NCBI RefSeq assembly: GCF_000427625.1 | Contig: NZ_KE386569.1 | Coordinates: 3,983,212-4,047,211 of the forward strand | Length of the DNA stretch: 64,000 nucleotides | DNA from: Methylobacter luteus IMV-B-3098 | GTDB lineage: Bacteria > Pseudomonadota > Gammaproteobacteria > Methylococcales > Methylomonadaceae | Direction: 5' to 3' | Part shown: in pieces, positions 1-9,613 of the stretch | Layout: the number at the start of each line of letters is the position of its first letter | Numbering within the stretch: position 1 is the stretch's first letter | Notes under the pieces: model-generated | What the model saw: only the letters and a program-made list of their open reading frames with translations | Told to the model about the DNA's origin: nothing | The model's database searches: none | Translations under genes and position numbers: made by a program

Positions 1-331
1 CATTGAGCAGCACGACCGCGAGGATGGCGATGGCTTCATAAGGCAGCGCGGAGTCGCGCTCGATGAACCACAGCCCCGCCGAGATCAGGGTGGCGATGAG
101 CAGCAGGATGACGAGCGCATCCTTGAACTGTGAGAAAAACTTCTTCCAGGCGGATACCGGCTTTTCCTTCGCCAGTTCGTTCCGGCCGTGACGATCGAGC
201 CGCGCACGCGCCTCTGTCTCGTCCAGGCCGCCATGAGGGTCGGTAGCGAGCGCGGCCAGGACTGCCTCCGCCGGCTGCCGATAGGGAGCGGTCCCGGGCT
301 GCCGGACAGGTGGGCGCTCATTTTTTTTCAT
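1..331 (-). CDS. Cation-transporting P-type ATPase, N-terminal part (runs off window)
   Basis: Only the first ~110 codons are in the window. The frame starts at an ATG inside the last codons of ftsH (14-nt overlap) and reads [14 protein letters not shown], then an N-terminal cation-ATPase domain with L-x-E-x-EARARLxxxGxNEL, the KPVSAWKKFFSQFKD motif and a first membrane segment (ALVILLLIATLISAGLWF). This is the typical start of PacL/MgtA-like Ca2+/Mg2+ pumps of the inner membrane. The phosphorylation motif DKTGT lies outside the window, so the ion cannot be judged. No clear ribosome binding site is seen, which suggests translational coupling to ftsH. It is the last visible gene of the oxidase operon. 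Confidence 0.8.
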   Translation of the reverse strand, partial: MKKNERPPVRQPGTAPYRQPAEAVLAALATDPHGGLDETEARARLDRHGRNELAKEKPVSAWKKFFSQFKDALVILLLIATLISAGLWFIERDSALPYEAIAILAVVLLN

Positions 332-2363
332 CGGCAACCGGCAAGGGACGGTTTTCCAGCGCGGGCGCGGGAGGGAGTCCGGTGACTTCCAGGATTTCCT
401 GCTCATTAAGTGTCTCACGCGTGAGCAACGCCTCGACCAGCGCGTCGAGTTCCCGGCGATGGACCCTCAAAAGACTCGTCGCCTGAGCGTAGCTCTCGCT
501 GATGATTCTTTGCACCTCGGCGTCGATGATGCGGGCGGTCTCATCGCTGAAGGGCCTGGTGCCGCCGCCGTATCCGCCGATGGCGCTCAGGTAGGGATTC
601 TCGCGGGGCGCGAGCTGCACCATCCCGAGCTTGTCGCTCATGCCCCAGCGCGTGACCATGTTGCGGGCCAGTTGGGTGGCCTGCTCGATGTCGTTCTCGG
701 CGCCGGTGGTCCGGGTGCCGTACACGACCTCCTCGGCCGCGCGCCCGCCCAGCATGCCGACGATTTTCGCGCGCAGATAGGCTTCGGGATAGTTGTAACG
801 GTCTGCCTGGGGCCGCTGATAGGTCACCCCGAGCGCCTGCCCGCGCGGCACGATCGTGACCCGGTGCACCGGATCGGCGTCGGGCACGACCAGGCCGAGG
901 ATGGCGTGTCCGCTCTCGTGATAGGCGATGCGCTCCTTGTCCGCGCGGCTCAGGAGCAGCGGGCGCTCGGGACCGAGCACGATCTTTTCCAGCGAGTCCA
1001 GAAAGTCCTTCTGATAGACTTCGTTCTGCTCGCGGCGCGCCGCCAGCAGCGCCGCCTCGTTGACGAGGTTCTTCAGGTCGGCACCCGAGAGTCCGGGCGT
1101 CGTCGCGGCCAGTTCGCCCAGGCTGACATCGCCGGCGAGCGGCACCTGGCGGGTGTGAACCTTGAGAATCGCCTCGCGGCCGGTCTTGTCCGGCAGGTTC
1201 ACCACCACGCGCCGGTCGAAGCGCCCGGGCCGGAGCAGCGCGCGGTCCAGCACATCGGGCTGGTTGGTCGCGGACAGCACGATGATGCCTTCGCGGCCGG
1301 AGAAACCGTCCATCTCGGTCAGAATCTGCTGCAGCGTCTGTTCGTGCTCGCTGGCGCCGCCCATCGCCACTTGCCCGCGCGCGCGGCCTATGGCGTCGAT
1401 CTCGTCGATGAAGATGATCGCCGGCGCATGCTCGCGCGCCTGTTTGAACAGATCCCGCACGCGCGCCGCGCCCACGCCGACGATCATCTCCACGAACTCG
1501 GACGCGCTCATCGAGAAGAACGGCACGCCGGCTTCCCCGGCGACGGCCTTCGCCAGCAAGGTCTTTCCGGTCCCCGGCGCGCCGATCAGCAGCACGCCTT
1601 TCGGCGCGCTGCCGCCCAGACGGGTGTATTTACCCGGGGACTTCAGGAAATCCACGATCTCGACCAGTTCGTTCTTCGCTTCGTCAATGCCGGCCACGTC
1701 GTCGAAGGTGACCTTGGTGCCCGCCGTCTGGTCGTAGAGGCGGGCCTTGCTCCTGCCGATGCCCATGAGTCCGCCCATGCCGCCCATGCCGCCCTGCTGC
1801 GAGGCTCGACGGTAGATCCATACATAAAACAGGATGATCAGCAGCGCCGGACCGAAGCCGAACAGGAGCGTGGCCCAGAAGCCGCCCTCCCGGATCGGCA
1901 CCGCGCTGATCTCGACCTTGTGGCCAATCAGGAACTCCTCCAGTCCGGGGTCCACGAACGCGGGCAGTTCGGTCGTGAAGGTGTCCGCCGTTTGGGGCTC
2001 GGGCTCAGACGGCCGCCGGGCGCCGGATGTCTTCTCATCGACTTCCGGCGGCCAGGTAACTGGCGCGGCAAAACGGCCCTCGATGCTCGCTCCGTGGCTG
2101 TAAATCGACTTGACGTTGCCTTTCGCGACCTCTTCCTTGAAGGTGGTATAGGGGATGGTGAGCGCCTCGCCCGCCTCCGGGAAGATAATCTTCATCAGCA
2201 TATAGTTGATGAGCAGGATGATCAGAAATGTCAGCCAGGTCTTGCGCGGCGGAATGTTCTTCCATCCGTCGCCCTTCGGTTGCTCCGGCCGGCCGCCTTC
2301 AGGCTGGACGGGTTCGTCGGATGCCGGGTCGCTGTTGCGTGGTGGTTGTGTCTGCCAATTCAT
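318..2363 (-). CDS. ftsH: ATP-dependent zinc metalloprotease FtsH
   Basis: Membrane-anchored AAA+ protease of 681 residues, which degrades misfolded membrane proteins and selected cytosolic targets. The sequence shows a hydrophilic Pro-rich N-terminus, a first membrane segment near residues 43-62, a short periplasmic domain, a second membrane segment near 163-182, Walker A GAPGTGKT near 261, Walker [12 protein letters not shown], an arginine-finger region RPGRFDR, and the zinc motif HESGH near 481. Length is within the usual 610-690 range. The N-terminal and periplasmic regions are longer and more divergent than in housekeeping FtsH, so this may be a second, operon-specific copy that assists oxidase quality control; that role is inferred from its place 19 nt after the cytochrome gene. 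Confidence 0.95.
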   Translation of the reverse strand: MNWQTQPPRNSDPASDEPVQPEGGRPEQPKGDGWKNIPPRKTWLTFLIILLINYMLMKIIFPEAGEALTIPYTTFKEEVAKGNVKSIYSHGASIEGRFAAPVTWPPEVDEKTSGARRPSEPEPQTADTFTTELPAFVDPGLEEFLIGHKVEISAVPIREGGFWATLLFGFGPALLIILFYVWIYRRASQQGGMGGMGGLMGIGRSKARLYDQTAGTKVTFDDVAGIDEAKNELVEIVDFLKSPGKYTRLGGSAPKGVLLIGAPGTGKTLLAKAVAGEAGVPFFSMSASEFVEMIVGVGAARVRDLFKQAREHAPAIIFIDEIDAIGRARGQVAMGGASEHEQTLQQILTEMDGFSGREGIIVLSATNQPDVLDRALLRPGRFDRRVVVNLPDKTGREAILKVHTRQVPLAGDVSLGELAATTPGLSGADLKNLVNEAALLAARREQNEVYQKDFLDSLEKIVLGPERPLLLSRADKERIAYHESGHAILGLVVPDADPVHRVTIVPRGQALGVTYQRPQADRYNYPEAYLRAKIVGMLGGRAAEEVVYGTRTTGAENDIEQATQLARNMVTRWGMSDKLGMVQLAPRENPYLSAIGGYGGGTRPFSDETARIIDAEVQRIISESYAQATSLLRVHRRELDALVEALLTRETLNEQEILEVTGLPPAPALENRPLPVADEKK

Positions 2364-2382
2364 GATAACTCCTATGACGTGT

Positions 2383-3495
2383 TTATCTTTCCGCTCCCGC
2401 GGAATTGGGCACGGCGCTCTGCCGCGCGAAAAAACGAGCCAAAGGCTCGATCATGCGTTCGGGAATGCGGCGCGCGATCACCGGCATGGGCAAATTCGGC
2501 TTGCGCGCATCGACAATGGTCTCATCCCCGCGCCATCGGCGGAGCCGGGCGGCAAGATACTCCGGCTTCTGGCCGGCCAGCGTCGGATAGTCGGGGCGTT
2601 TGCCCGGTGCGTGGCATCTGGAGCAGGGCGGCAGATTGGCCTCCTTCAAACCGTTTGCGAAGATGCGTTCGGCCAATCGGTCATCCGCCGTCAGATCGGC
2701 GGAAGCAGTCATCCTGGCTTTGGCCAGGCCGCCCGGCAAGCCAGCGTAATGCTTCGCCAGCGCTTGCATGAGATCGGTGTCCAGCCGGGCGGCGGCCGCT
2801 CCCATCACGCCGCTGGTTCGTTTGCCCGAAGCATAGGCATTGAGGGCCCTCAACAAGTAGCCCGGCTTCTGGCCGACCAGAATCGGAATATCGGGCTGCC
2901 CGCGCCCGTCGTCGGCATGGCAGCGCTCACAATCGGGCAACGCATCTTCCTGCCGCACCGGCTTGCCGCCGGCGATGCGTCCGTCGGGTCCATAGGCGAG
3001 CGCGCGATATTCGGCCGGCGTCATGTCCGGCAGCCGACGCACGAAGGCGGCCATGCGGCGGATCTCGTCATCCCGATCCAGCGCGGGCCAAGCGGGCATG
3101 GCGGTAAACTTCACGCCGTGCTTCACGATCCAGAAAAGCTGTCGGTCGGTCCAGGAATGAGCGGTCGCGGCCAGATCGGGCGCCCCCGGTGTCGCGCCCT
3201 TCATGACACGGGCCGGCTGTTCGCCCGGCGCGCCGTGACAGAAGGCGCAATTGGCGGCGTAGTGGCCGGCGGCGGAGGTCAGGCCGCCGGCATCGGCCGC
3301 GGGCTCGTCCACCGTCAGCGCGGCATAGGTGCGGACCGTGTTGCGCATCGACCAGTGGAGAAACCAGTCGGTGATCGCCCAATGGCCGGTCGAGGCGCCG
3401 ATGTTGAGGACGCCCGACCAGGCGATCGCCATGGCGAGCATGAACAGCGCCGCCGCCGTGGCAAGCGCCCGCTTCCAGGTGATCTTCAGGACCAT
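2383..3495 (-). CDS. Membrane-anchored multi-heme cytochrome c (cbb3/caa3-associated type)
   Basis: 370-residue protein with one N-terminal hydrophobic segment (ALATAAALFMLAMAIAWSGVL) that probably anchors it on the periplasmic face. Three heme c motifs are visible: CAFCH, CERCH and CSRCH. The first domain is followed by a conserved GVKFTAMPAW stretch, in which the methionine is a likely axial ligand. The latter two domains each carry a GQKPxYLxxxL repeat, as in class I diheme cytochromes (c4-like, TcyA/SoxX-type). It probably carries electrons to the adjacent oxidase. The ATG overlaps the end of ctaG by 10 nt. A longer frame continues upstream through ctaG, but that part is out-of-frame shadow, so the MVLKITWKR start is preferred. 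Confidence 0.85.
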   Translation of the reverse strand: MVLKITWKRALATAAALFMLAMAIAWSGVLNIGASTGHWAITDWFLHWSMRNTVRTYAALTVDEPAADAGGLTSAAGHYAANCAFCHGAPGEQPARVMKGATPGAPDLAATAHSWTDRQLFWIVKHGVKFTAMPAWPALDRDDEIRRMAAFVRRLPDMTPAEYRALAYGPDGRIAGGKPVRQEDALPDCERCHADDGRGQPDIPILVGQKPGYLLRALNAYASGKRTSGVMGAAAARLDTDLMQALAKHYAGLPGGLAKARMTASADLTADDRLAERIFANGLKEANLPPCSRCHAPGKRPDYPTLAGQKPEYLAARLRRWRGDETIVDARKPNLPMPVIARRIPERMIEPLARFFARQSAVPNSAGAER

Positions 3496-4121
3496 TGCCG
3501 CGCCCCCTGCGGACGATTGCTCCGCAACAGACGGAAGAGCAGCGCCAGCCCGCCGGACAGATAGCTGCCGGCACCGGCCAGCAGCATGATGACACCGCCC
3601 AGTTGCTGATCGACGATCGGCGACAGCGTGGTTCCGAGGCAAGTGAAACCGGTCGTGCCGAACAGCGTGCGCGGGGCCAAGGTTATGAGCGTCCCCAGTA
3701 GCGTCATGTGCATCGTGGTCAGCAGCAGCGCGATAATGCCGGCGGCGCGGCGCTCGCTGTTGCCGGCATCGCGCGTCCCCAGGCAGGCGCTCCACAGCAG
3801 CAGGCCCGCGGCCAGGAACATCGCCTGTTCCAGCGCCAGGCCGGCCGCGCTTCCGGCGGCAAAGGCGCGCGCGGCAGGCAAATGCCAGCCCCACACGACG
3901 AGCAGTTCGATCAGCGACATCGGCAAAGGCGCGACAGCGAGCGGCCAGCGCGAAGCGGGATCGGCCCGCGTACCGGCGAGCCCCAAAGCCATGAGCGGTG
4001 CCGCGACCGCCACGGCCGCCATGTGCGCCGCCATGTGCGCAGTCATGCCATGGCCCGATGCGGCGACGCCCCAGGCCGCCGCAAGCACGGCAACGCCGGC
4101 GGCGAAAGCCGGGCGCCTCAT
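3486..4121 (-). CDS. ctaG: Cytochrome c oxidase assembly protein, Caa3_CtaG family
   Basis: 211-residue polytopic membrane protein with about six hydrophobic segments, a His-rich first loop (GHGMTAHMAAHMAA), a WGWHLP motif and a late TMHMTLLGTLITLAPR stretch. These are features of the Caa3_CtaG family, which is linked to copper delivery and assembly of caa3-type oxidases. The ATG at 4121 is chosen because GAGG lies about 7 nt upstream; a TTG two codons earlier is possible. The start overlaps the preceding gene by 4 nt (ATGA) and the end overlaps the cytochrome gene by 10 nt, so translation is likely coupled. Confidence 0.85.
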   Translation of the reverse strand: MRRPAFAAGVAVLAAAWGVAASGHGMTAHMAAHMAAVAVAAPLMALGLAGTRADPASRWPLAVAPLPMSLIELLVVWGWHLPAARAFAAGSAAGLALEQAMFLAAGLLLWSACLGTRDAGNSERRAAGIIALLLTTMHMTLLGTLITLAPRTLFGTTGFTCLGTTLSPIVDQQLGGVIMLLAGAGSYLSGGLALLFRLLRSNRPQGARQWS

Positions 4122-4507
4122 CTGCAATCCTCAAAGACGAAGGCCGGCAGGGCCGTGAACAGGATGGCGACAAAGCTTAAGCCCGCCAGCATCAGCGTCG
4201 ATACGGCGAGGAAACGCAACCGGTCCTCGTCAGTGCTGTCCTGATACGGCGGCAGATCGCCCCGAACCCGCGACTGGGCCCAGGCGATATAGCCAAAAGC
4301 CACGACCAGCAGCAACGCCACAACGGTCGCGACGGCGATTCCGGTGCGGATGTCGACGATGACCTCGGCCGACCCGCTCTTGGCGCAGCGAACGGCGGCG
4401 TAAACGTAGGAGAACAGAAAATGCAGCGCCCAGACCGTGGGCGGTACGACCAACATCCATAAAGAGGATTTCAATCGTTGCGCGAGTTTGTGGAGTTTAC
4501 GAATCAT
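4118..4507 (-). CDS. Small oxidase-associated membrane protein, function unknown
   Basis: 129 residues with three predicted membrane segments: near residues 18-38 (MLVVPPTVWALHFLFSYVYA), 55-75 (GIAVATVVALLLVVAFGYIAW) and 100-122 (STLMLAGLSFVAILFTALPAF). The W-A-x-H-F motif in the first segment recurs in small unnamed proteins encoded with caa3-type oxidases. I recognise no enzyme motif. ATGA overlaps with both neighbours (ctaD upstream, ctaG downstream) make it an integral part of the operon. A role as accessory subunit or assembly helper is inference from position. Confidence 0.75.
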   Translation of the reverse strand: MIRKLHKLAQRLKSSLWMLVVPPTVWALHFLFSYVYAAVRCAKSGSAEVIVDIRTGIAVATVVALLLVVAFGYIAWAQSRVRGDLPPYQDSTDEDRLRFLAVSTLMLAGLSFVAILFTALPAFVFEDCR

Positions 4508-7047
4508 GCCAACCTCGGGAAAAAGCCGATCACCAGAAACGTGATGAGCGCGCTCAACGCCAGGAAATGCCCGTAGACAGTGATATTATGCACATCGCCG
4601 TCATAAACCGGCGTCATACGACCAGCGAGACTACGGGCCAGCGCGAAAAGTTGCATGACGACGCCAAACGCCGCATGGGCCGCGATCCAGATGACCAGGA
4701 GCCACACGATCGCCGGATAGACATGCAGTGTGGGATCGAGCCCGGCGCGCCATGGCCCGGCCAGCCCCGCCAGTCCGCCGGCGCCGGTGGCCGCAGCCGC
4801 CACGGCCAGCGCGGCGCGGGCGAACCAGACCTGGCCGCGCGCGTTGGTTTCGCGCGCGGCGATGGTCAGTGCCCACCCCGCAAGGATGAGGGCGAGCGCA
4901 ACCATCGGCCAGTACGATCCGGGTCCGGCCTGGCCGGGCAGCGGGTCGGGCGGAAAATCGGCATGCACCGTCCAGAAGAAGAAATAACCGAAAATCAGGC
5001 CGGCAAAGGCCGTCGCATCGCCGATCATGGTAATGAACATGGCCCACCAGCCCGATGAAGCGGGGCCGGACGCATAGAGCGGCAGCACGATGCCGAGGCC
5101 GGCGTGCTTCTCGGGCTTTTCGGGGATGAGGCTAGTCCCCGTCCAATGCCACCACAGGATCACGGCCAGGGCGGCCAGGCCGCTCGCCAGCGCGCTCCAA
5201 TAGAGGTGATAGGTGGTCAGGATGAAGACGCCGCCGAGCGCGATCGCCGCCAGCATGGGAATGGGCGTGGGCCCGCCGATCCGCGCGACCTGGAGCGGGC
5301 GCCCATCGAGGACCGAGGTGATCATCAGCTCGCGATAGCCTTCCTCCGCGTCGGGCAGGAAGTAGCGGCCCTCGTCGACCTGCCTGAGGAAACCGGGCTG
5401 GTCCCAGAGCGGGTAGCGGCTCTCGATCAGCGGCACCGAGCGCACGCCCCAGTTTTCCTGATGCGAAAACTCCAGCCATTCGAGCGTGCCGGCATTCCAG
5501 GGGTTGCGCGGGATGCGCTGCCGCCAGGGCGAGAGACACAGATCGACCACCACCACGGCGACGCCCGCCGCGAACAGAAAGGCGCCGAGCGTGGACAGGA
5601 GGTTGAGCGTGCCGACGCCGAGCGCCTCCGAATAAGTGTAGACCCGGCGCGGCATGCCCATCAGTCCGGAAATGTGCATCGGAAAGAAGCCGAGATTGAA
5701 GCCGACGAACATCATCCAGAAGGCGATGCGGCCGAGCCGGTCGGACAGTTTCTTGGCGGTCACCAGCGGCCAGTAATAATACAGGCCGGCGAACAGCGGC
5801 AGCACCGAGCCACCGATCAGGACGTAATGGAGGTGGGCGACGACGAAATAGGTATCGTGCGCCTGCCAGTCGAAGGGCGCCGCCGCCACCATCACGCCGG
5901 TCAGCCCGCCGATCACGAAGATCGCCAGCGAGCCCGCTCCGTAGAGCATCGGCGTCGACCAAATGACGCGGCCCGCCCATATAGTGGCGATGAACGCGAA
6001 GATCTGCACGGCGGTCGGAATCGCCACAGCCTCCGACGCGGCCGAGAAGAAGCCGAGGCTGATGTTCGGCATGCCGGTGGCGAACATGTGGTGCACCCAC
6101 AGGCCGAAGCTCAGGAAACCGGTGCCGACCGCCGCCAGCACGATCCAGGGATAGCCGAGCAGATGGCGCTGCGCGAAGGTCGGGATCACCATCGCGAAGA
6201 TCGCGATCGAGGGCAGGAAGATGATATAGACCTCCGGATGGCCGAAAATCCAGAACAAATGCTGCCAGAGCAAAGGATCGCCGCCGCGCTTCGCATCGAA
6301 GAAAGGCCAGTCGAGCAGGCGCTCCATTTCGAACAACAGATCGCCGGCGATCAGCGGCGGAAAGGCGAACAGGATCATCACCGCCACCACGAGAATGTAC
6401 CAGGCATAGAGCGGCATCAGATTCAGCCGCATGCCCGGCGGCCGGCATTTCAGCACGCCCACGATCAGCTCGACCGCGGCGGCGATCGACGATACCTCGA
6501 TGAAGGACAGGCCCAGCATCCAGATGTCCGCGCCGATGCCTGCGGTCGAAGGCTCGGTGGACAGCGGCGGGTACATGAACCAGCCGCCGTCCGGCGCGGC
6601 GTCGAAGAAAATCGAACCGGCCACGAATACGCCCCCGATCAGGAAGCTCCAGTAGCCGAAAGCGGAAAGGCGAGGGAACGGCAGGTCGCGCGCGCCCAGC
6701 AGTTGCGGCAGGATCAGCACCGAGACCGCCTCGAACATCGGCACCGCGAACAGGAACATCATCATCGAGCCGTGCAGCGTGAACAGTTGATTGAACGTCG
6801 ACGCGGAAACGAGATTGTTTTCGGGCACGGCGAGCTGGGCGCGCATGATCAGCGCCAGCACGCCCGCGAACAGCAGCATCCCGAAGGCGGTGAGGGTGTA
6901 CCAGATGCCGACCGCATTGTTGTTGGTGTCGGTCCAGCGCAGGAACAATCCCTTGGGAGGGCTCCATACGGCGCGCAACCGCTCTTCCTGCGCGGCGCGG
7001 ACGGCCGGGTCGTTCTGATCGGGTTGAGTGTTCGCTGCGACGGACAT
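4504..7047 (-). CDS. ctaD: Cytochrome c oxidase, fused subunits I and III
   Basis: 847-residue catalytic protein of an aa3/caa3-type terminal oxidase that reduces O2 to water at heme a3-CuB and pumps protons. The subunit I part (about residues 1-550) has the heme a ligand region FTLHGSMMMF, the CuB/cross-linked tyrosine motif FGHPEVYIIFLP, the CuB histidine pair WVHHMFATGMPN, and the heme ligand block HDTYFVVAHLHYVLIG. After a soluble linker (about 555-605) a subunit III part (about 610-847) begins, with an ATAFAGLIFGYFFFW helix and a C-terminal VHNITVYGHFLALSALITFLVIGFFP helix pair. Such I+III fusions are known in several proteobacteria. The start codon directly follows the ctaC stop. Confidence 0.93.
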   Translation of the reverse strand: MSVAANTQPDQNDPAVRAAQEERLRAVWSPPKGLFLRWTDTNNNAVGIWYTLTAFGMLLFAGVLALIMRAQLAVPENNLVSASTFNQLFTLHGSMMMFLFAVPMFEAVSVLILPQLLGARDLPFPRLSAFGYWSFLIGGVFVAGSIFFDAAPDGGWFMYPPLSTEPSTAGIGADIWMLGLSFIEVSSIAAAVELIVGVLKCRPPGMRLNLMPLYAWYILVVAVMILFAFPPLIAGDLLFEMERLLDWPFFDAKRGGDPLLWQHLFWIFGHPEVYIIFLPSIAIFAMVIPTFAQRHLLGYPWIVLAAVGTGFLSFGLWVHHMFATGMPNISLGFFSAASEAVAIPTAVQIFAFIATIWAGRVIWSTPMLYGAGSLAIFVIGGLTGVMVAAAPFDWQAHDTYFVVAHLHYVLIGGSVLPLFAGLYYYWPLVTAKKLSDRLGRIAFWMMFVGFNLGFFPMHISGLMGMPRRVYTYSEALGVGTLNLLSTLGAFLFAAGVAVVVVDLCLSPWRQRIPRNPWNAGTLEWLEFSHQENWGVRSVPLIESRYPLWDQPGFLRQVDEGRYFLPDAEEGYRELMITSVLDGRPLQVARIGGPTPIPMLAAIALGGVFILTTYHLYWSALASGLAALAVILWWHWTGTSLIPEKPEKHAGLGIVLPLYASGPASSGWWAMFITMIGDATAFAGLIFGYFFFWTVHADFPPDPLPGQAGPGSYWPMVALALILAGWALTIAARETNARGQVWFARAALAVAAAATGAGGLAGLAGPWRAGLDPTLHVYPAIVWLLVIWIAAHAAFGVVMQLFALARSLAGRMTPVYDGDVHNITVYGHFLALSALITFLVIGFFPRLA

Positions 7048-8061
7048 TTAACGAAGCTCCGCAAGATAATTGGAAATCGCATCCGCGTCCTTGCCGGGCA
7101 TGTCCTTGAAGCTCGGCATCAGGGCGCCGGGTTTCACTGAGGCCGGGTTGCGGATGAAGCGGCTGAGGGCGTCGCGGGTCATCGGCAACGTGCCGGCGCC
7201 CAGTGAGCGGCGTGATCCGACGTGAGTGAGATCGGGCCCGATCGTGCTGTCTTCGGCATGGCCGCGGATGGTATGGCAACCGCTACAGCCGTACTCCTCG
7301 AACAAGTGCCGGCCCGGACTGTCGATGCCGGCCGCCGGACGTGCCGCGTCGGCCAGCCAGCGGTCGAAATCAGCAGGCTCCATCGCCACCACGTCGAACG
7401 CCATGCGGGCATGGCTCAGCCCGCAAAATTCCGCGCAGGCGCCGCGATAGACGCCTGCCTGGGTGGCGCGCACGACCAGATCGTTGGTGCGGCCCGGAAT
7501 CATGTCCACCTTGCCGGCCAGGCCCGGTATCCAGAAACTGTGGATGACGTCCGGGCTCGACAGGGCGAAGGCTACGGTGCGTCCCACGGGCACCCGGATT
7601 TCATTGGCCGTTTCCACGGACTGGCCGCCGGCCGGCAGATAGCGCACGCGCCACCAGAACTGTTCGCCGCCGACAGCGATCCTGAGATCATCGGCACCCG
7701 TCGGCAGGGTCCGCATCTTCGGCAGCGAGGAAACCAGCAGCGCCGTAAGAAGCACAGTCGGACCGATAGCGCCCAGCCAGAGGATCACACGCATCCCGCC
7801 CTGATGGTCGAGCCGGCCGGCCGGCGTGCGCGCGGCATGCCACGCGAGCCATAACACGCCGATCGTGATCACGGTGGCGGCGGCGGTCATCCCCCAGGTG
7901 AGGGCGCGTGTTGATTCCGCTTCAATGCCGAAAGCCGAAAAAGTGGACTGAACGCCCGTGCAGCCGCCGAGCAGCGCCACGGCAGCGCCATACGCCAGGC
8001 GAAGCAGGCCGCGGCTGATAGCCTTGAATACGGCGGGTTGATCTGGGTTGCGGTCAGTCAT
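7048..8061 (-). CDS. ctaC: Cytochrome c oxidase subunit II fused to cytochrome c (caa3 type)
   Basis: 337-residue electron-entry subunit. A hydrophobic N-terminus ends in a lipobox-like ALLGGC near residue 30, so it may be a lipoprotein. Two further membrane helices follow (about 53-72 and 92-110). The periplasmic cupredoxin domain carries the CuA site GACAEFCGLSHARM near 205-220, with both cysteines, Glu, His and Met present. The C-terminal cytochrome c domain has CSGCH near 258 and an LMPSF methionine near 316. Electrons would pass from the fused heme c to CuA and then heme a of the neighbouring CtaD. It overlaps the upstream oxidoreductase gene by 4 nt (ATGA). Confidence 0.93.
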   Translation of the reverse strand: MTDRNPDQPAVFKAISRGLLRLAYGAAVALLGGCTGVQSTFSAFGIEAESTRALTWGMTAAATVITIGVLWLAWHAARTPAGRLDHQGGMRVILWLGAIGPTVLLTALLVSSLPKMRTLPTGADDLRIAVGGEQFWWRVRYLPAGGQSVETANEIRVPVGRTVAFALSSPDVIHSFWIPGLAGKVDMIPGRTNDLVVRATQAGVYRGACAEFCGLSHARMAFDVVAMEPADFDRWLADAARPAAGIDSPGRHLFEEYGCSGCHTIRGHAEDSTIGPDLTHVGSRRSLGAGTLPMTRDALSRFIRNPASVKPGALMPSFKDMPGKDADAISNYLAELR

Positions 8062-9323
8062 CGGAATTCAAAGTACTCATACCGGAGGTTCGCATCCGGT
8101 ATTCTGTTTTCGCGCATCAGCGCCTGGATTCGTTTCAAAAGGCCCTTGGGGCCGCAAAAGCTGACATCCACCGCCGCAGGCCCCGCATTTTGGGCGATTT
8201 CGCCAAACCGCCGGATGAATTCCGGGCTCGACGGACCGGTCGATACGGAAATGAATTCCGCGCCGTACTCCCGGGCCAGGTCGTTCAGCACCTCGGCGCT
8301 GGGAAACTCACGCCCCGGCGTGAAGAAATAGAACAGGGTGACCTTCTCTAAATTTTTCGCCGATTGATCCGTCAGCCAGGCAATGAACGGCGAAATGCCG
8401 ACGCCGCCGCCGATCCAGACTTCCCGTTCCGAGGCCGGCAGACGCCTGAAACGCCCGTACGGCGCATAAATGTCCGCATACATGCCCGCGCTCGCTTCCT
8501 TTACCAGCTTGTGGGTATAGTCGCCCAGGGCCCGGATCACGAAATGCACATGACCGTCCGGCTCGCTGCGGCTTGCGATCGTAAAGGGATGCGGCTCGCG
8601 CAGGCCGTCTTCCTTCATCCTGATGAAGCCGAACTGCCCCGGCTCGAACGAAAGAGCCCGCTTCACCGGCGCCAGTTCCAGGTGCAGCGCGTTGGCGCCG
8701 GCGTTCGCCTCGACGATGCGGTACTCGGCGTGGTTAGCCAGAAACGGATAGAGCAGCAGCTTGTAGCCGGCGGCGACAACGCCTAGCGCCGATAGCGTGG
8801 CCAGCCAGATCCCGGCGGGACTGTCGAGCGCGATGGGCGATTTGAAGCTCAGCCAGTGCAGGATGACGATCAGGAACAGCGGCCCGGACAGCTTGTGCCA
8901 CCAGCGCCAGACGCTGTAAGGAATCTTCCGGTTCAATGCCAGCATGACGATCAGCATCAGGGCGATGAAGCTCAGCTGCCGCACCAGGCGGGTGTAGTAG
9001 GGTGGCAGCGAAATGATCGAGGCGGTTTGCCAGGCTTCCAGATTGGCCTTGAACACAAAATGAAACGATGCAAAAACCAACGCCCAAATGCCCAGCCATT
9101 TGTGCGTCAGATAAACGCGGTCGAGCCCGCCGAACAGCGATTCGACGCTTTTCCAGCGGCCGCCCAACAGGGCCGCGGCGCCCATCAACGCCACCGCCGC
9201 CGTCCCGAACGACAGGCTGAGCGCGGCCGAAGTCAGCCAGGTGGCTTGGGGAAGTTCCACGATCACCAGGGCGCAGCTCATTAAGGCCAGAAAAAGGACT
9301 GCGTGCCAGGTCTTGATGTGCAT
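8058..9323 (-). CDS. Ferric-reductase-like membrane flavoprotein (heme b / FAD / NAD(P)H)
   Basis: About 421 residues. The N-terminal half has roughly six membrane helices with conserved histidines in HKWLGIWALVFASFHFVF and WWHKLSGPLFLIVILHWLSF, the pattern of the ferric reductase / NOX transmembrane domain that holds b hemes. The C-terminal half is a ferredoxin-NADP-reductase module with the FAD motif PHPFTIAS, a GGGVGISPF nucleotide loop and a terminal FCGP motif. The start MHIKTW at 9323 has AAGGAG about 8 nt upstream; an in-frame ATG 15 nt upstream (MKEHP) is possible. As first gene of the oxidase operon it could feed electrons across the membrane or reduce copper/iron for oxidase assembly; both are inferred. 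Confidence 0.85.
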   Translation of the reverse strand: MHIKTWHAVLFLALMSCALVIVELPQATWLTSAALSLSFGTAAVALMGAAALLGGRWKSVESLFGGLDRVYLTHKWLGIWALVFASFHFVFKANLEAWQTASIISLPPYYTRLVRQLSFIALMLIVMLALNRKIPYSVWRWWHKLSGPLFLIVILHWLSFKSPIALDSPAGIWLATLSALGVVAAGYKLLLYPFLANHAEYRIVEANAGANALHLELAPVKRALSFEPGQFGFIRMKEDGLREPHPFTIASRSEPDGHVHFVIRALGDYTHKLVKEASAGMYADIYAPYGRFRRLPASEREVWIGGGVGISPFIAWLTDQSAKNLEKVTLFYFFTPGREFPSAEVLNDLAREYGAEFISVSTGPSSPEFIRRFGEIAQNAGPAAVDVSFCGPKGLLKRIQALMRENRIPDANLRYEYFEFR

Positions 9324-9613
9324 AGGGTGCTCCTTCATCGTCCGTCCCGCGCCAGGAATGCTGCCGACCACTTGCAACGCCTAACAAGATTATAAAGTTT
9401 CCGTATATCTACCATATTCAAACCTTTAATAACCATAAAATAGCCATCAAAAATCAATTTATTGGCGGTATATCATCCGGACTGGAATGCCACGCGATTA
9501 TCATGACCCTGCTGGTTATTCGCATAGCGTCTGGCTCGTCGGAATTTTGTTAACTGATGTTACGCCGGGAGGTTTTATCCCGTTTGCCGCATCGGGTACC
9601 GGGGCCTTTAACA

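Noticed and set aside
459..2771. 770-codon plus-strand ORF
   Set aside because: It is antisense to ftsH and the cytochrome gene; the translation is Arg/His/Gly-rich with no family pattern, while the opposite strand has clear FtsH motifs. High GC at third positions creates the open frame.
2383..4173. Single 596-residue minus-strand protein
   Set aside because: Only the last ~370 residues have cytochrome motifs; the upstream part is an Arg-rich out-of-frame reading of ctaG, which has its own convincing frame, ribosome binding site and overlaps.
5104..7279. Long ORFs on both strands over ctaD
   Set aside because: They overlap the cytochrome oxidase gene, whose heme and copper ligand motifs decide the true frame. 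The alternatives are low-complexity shadows.
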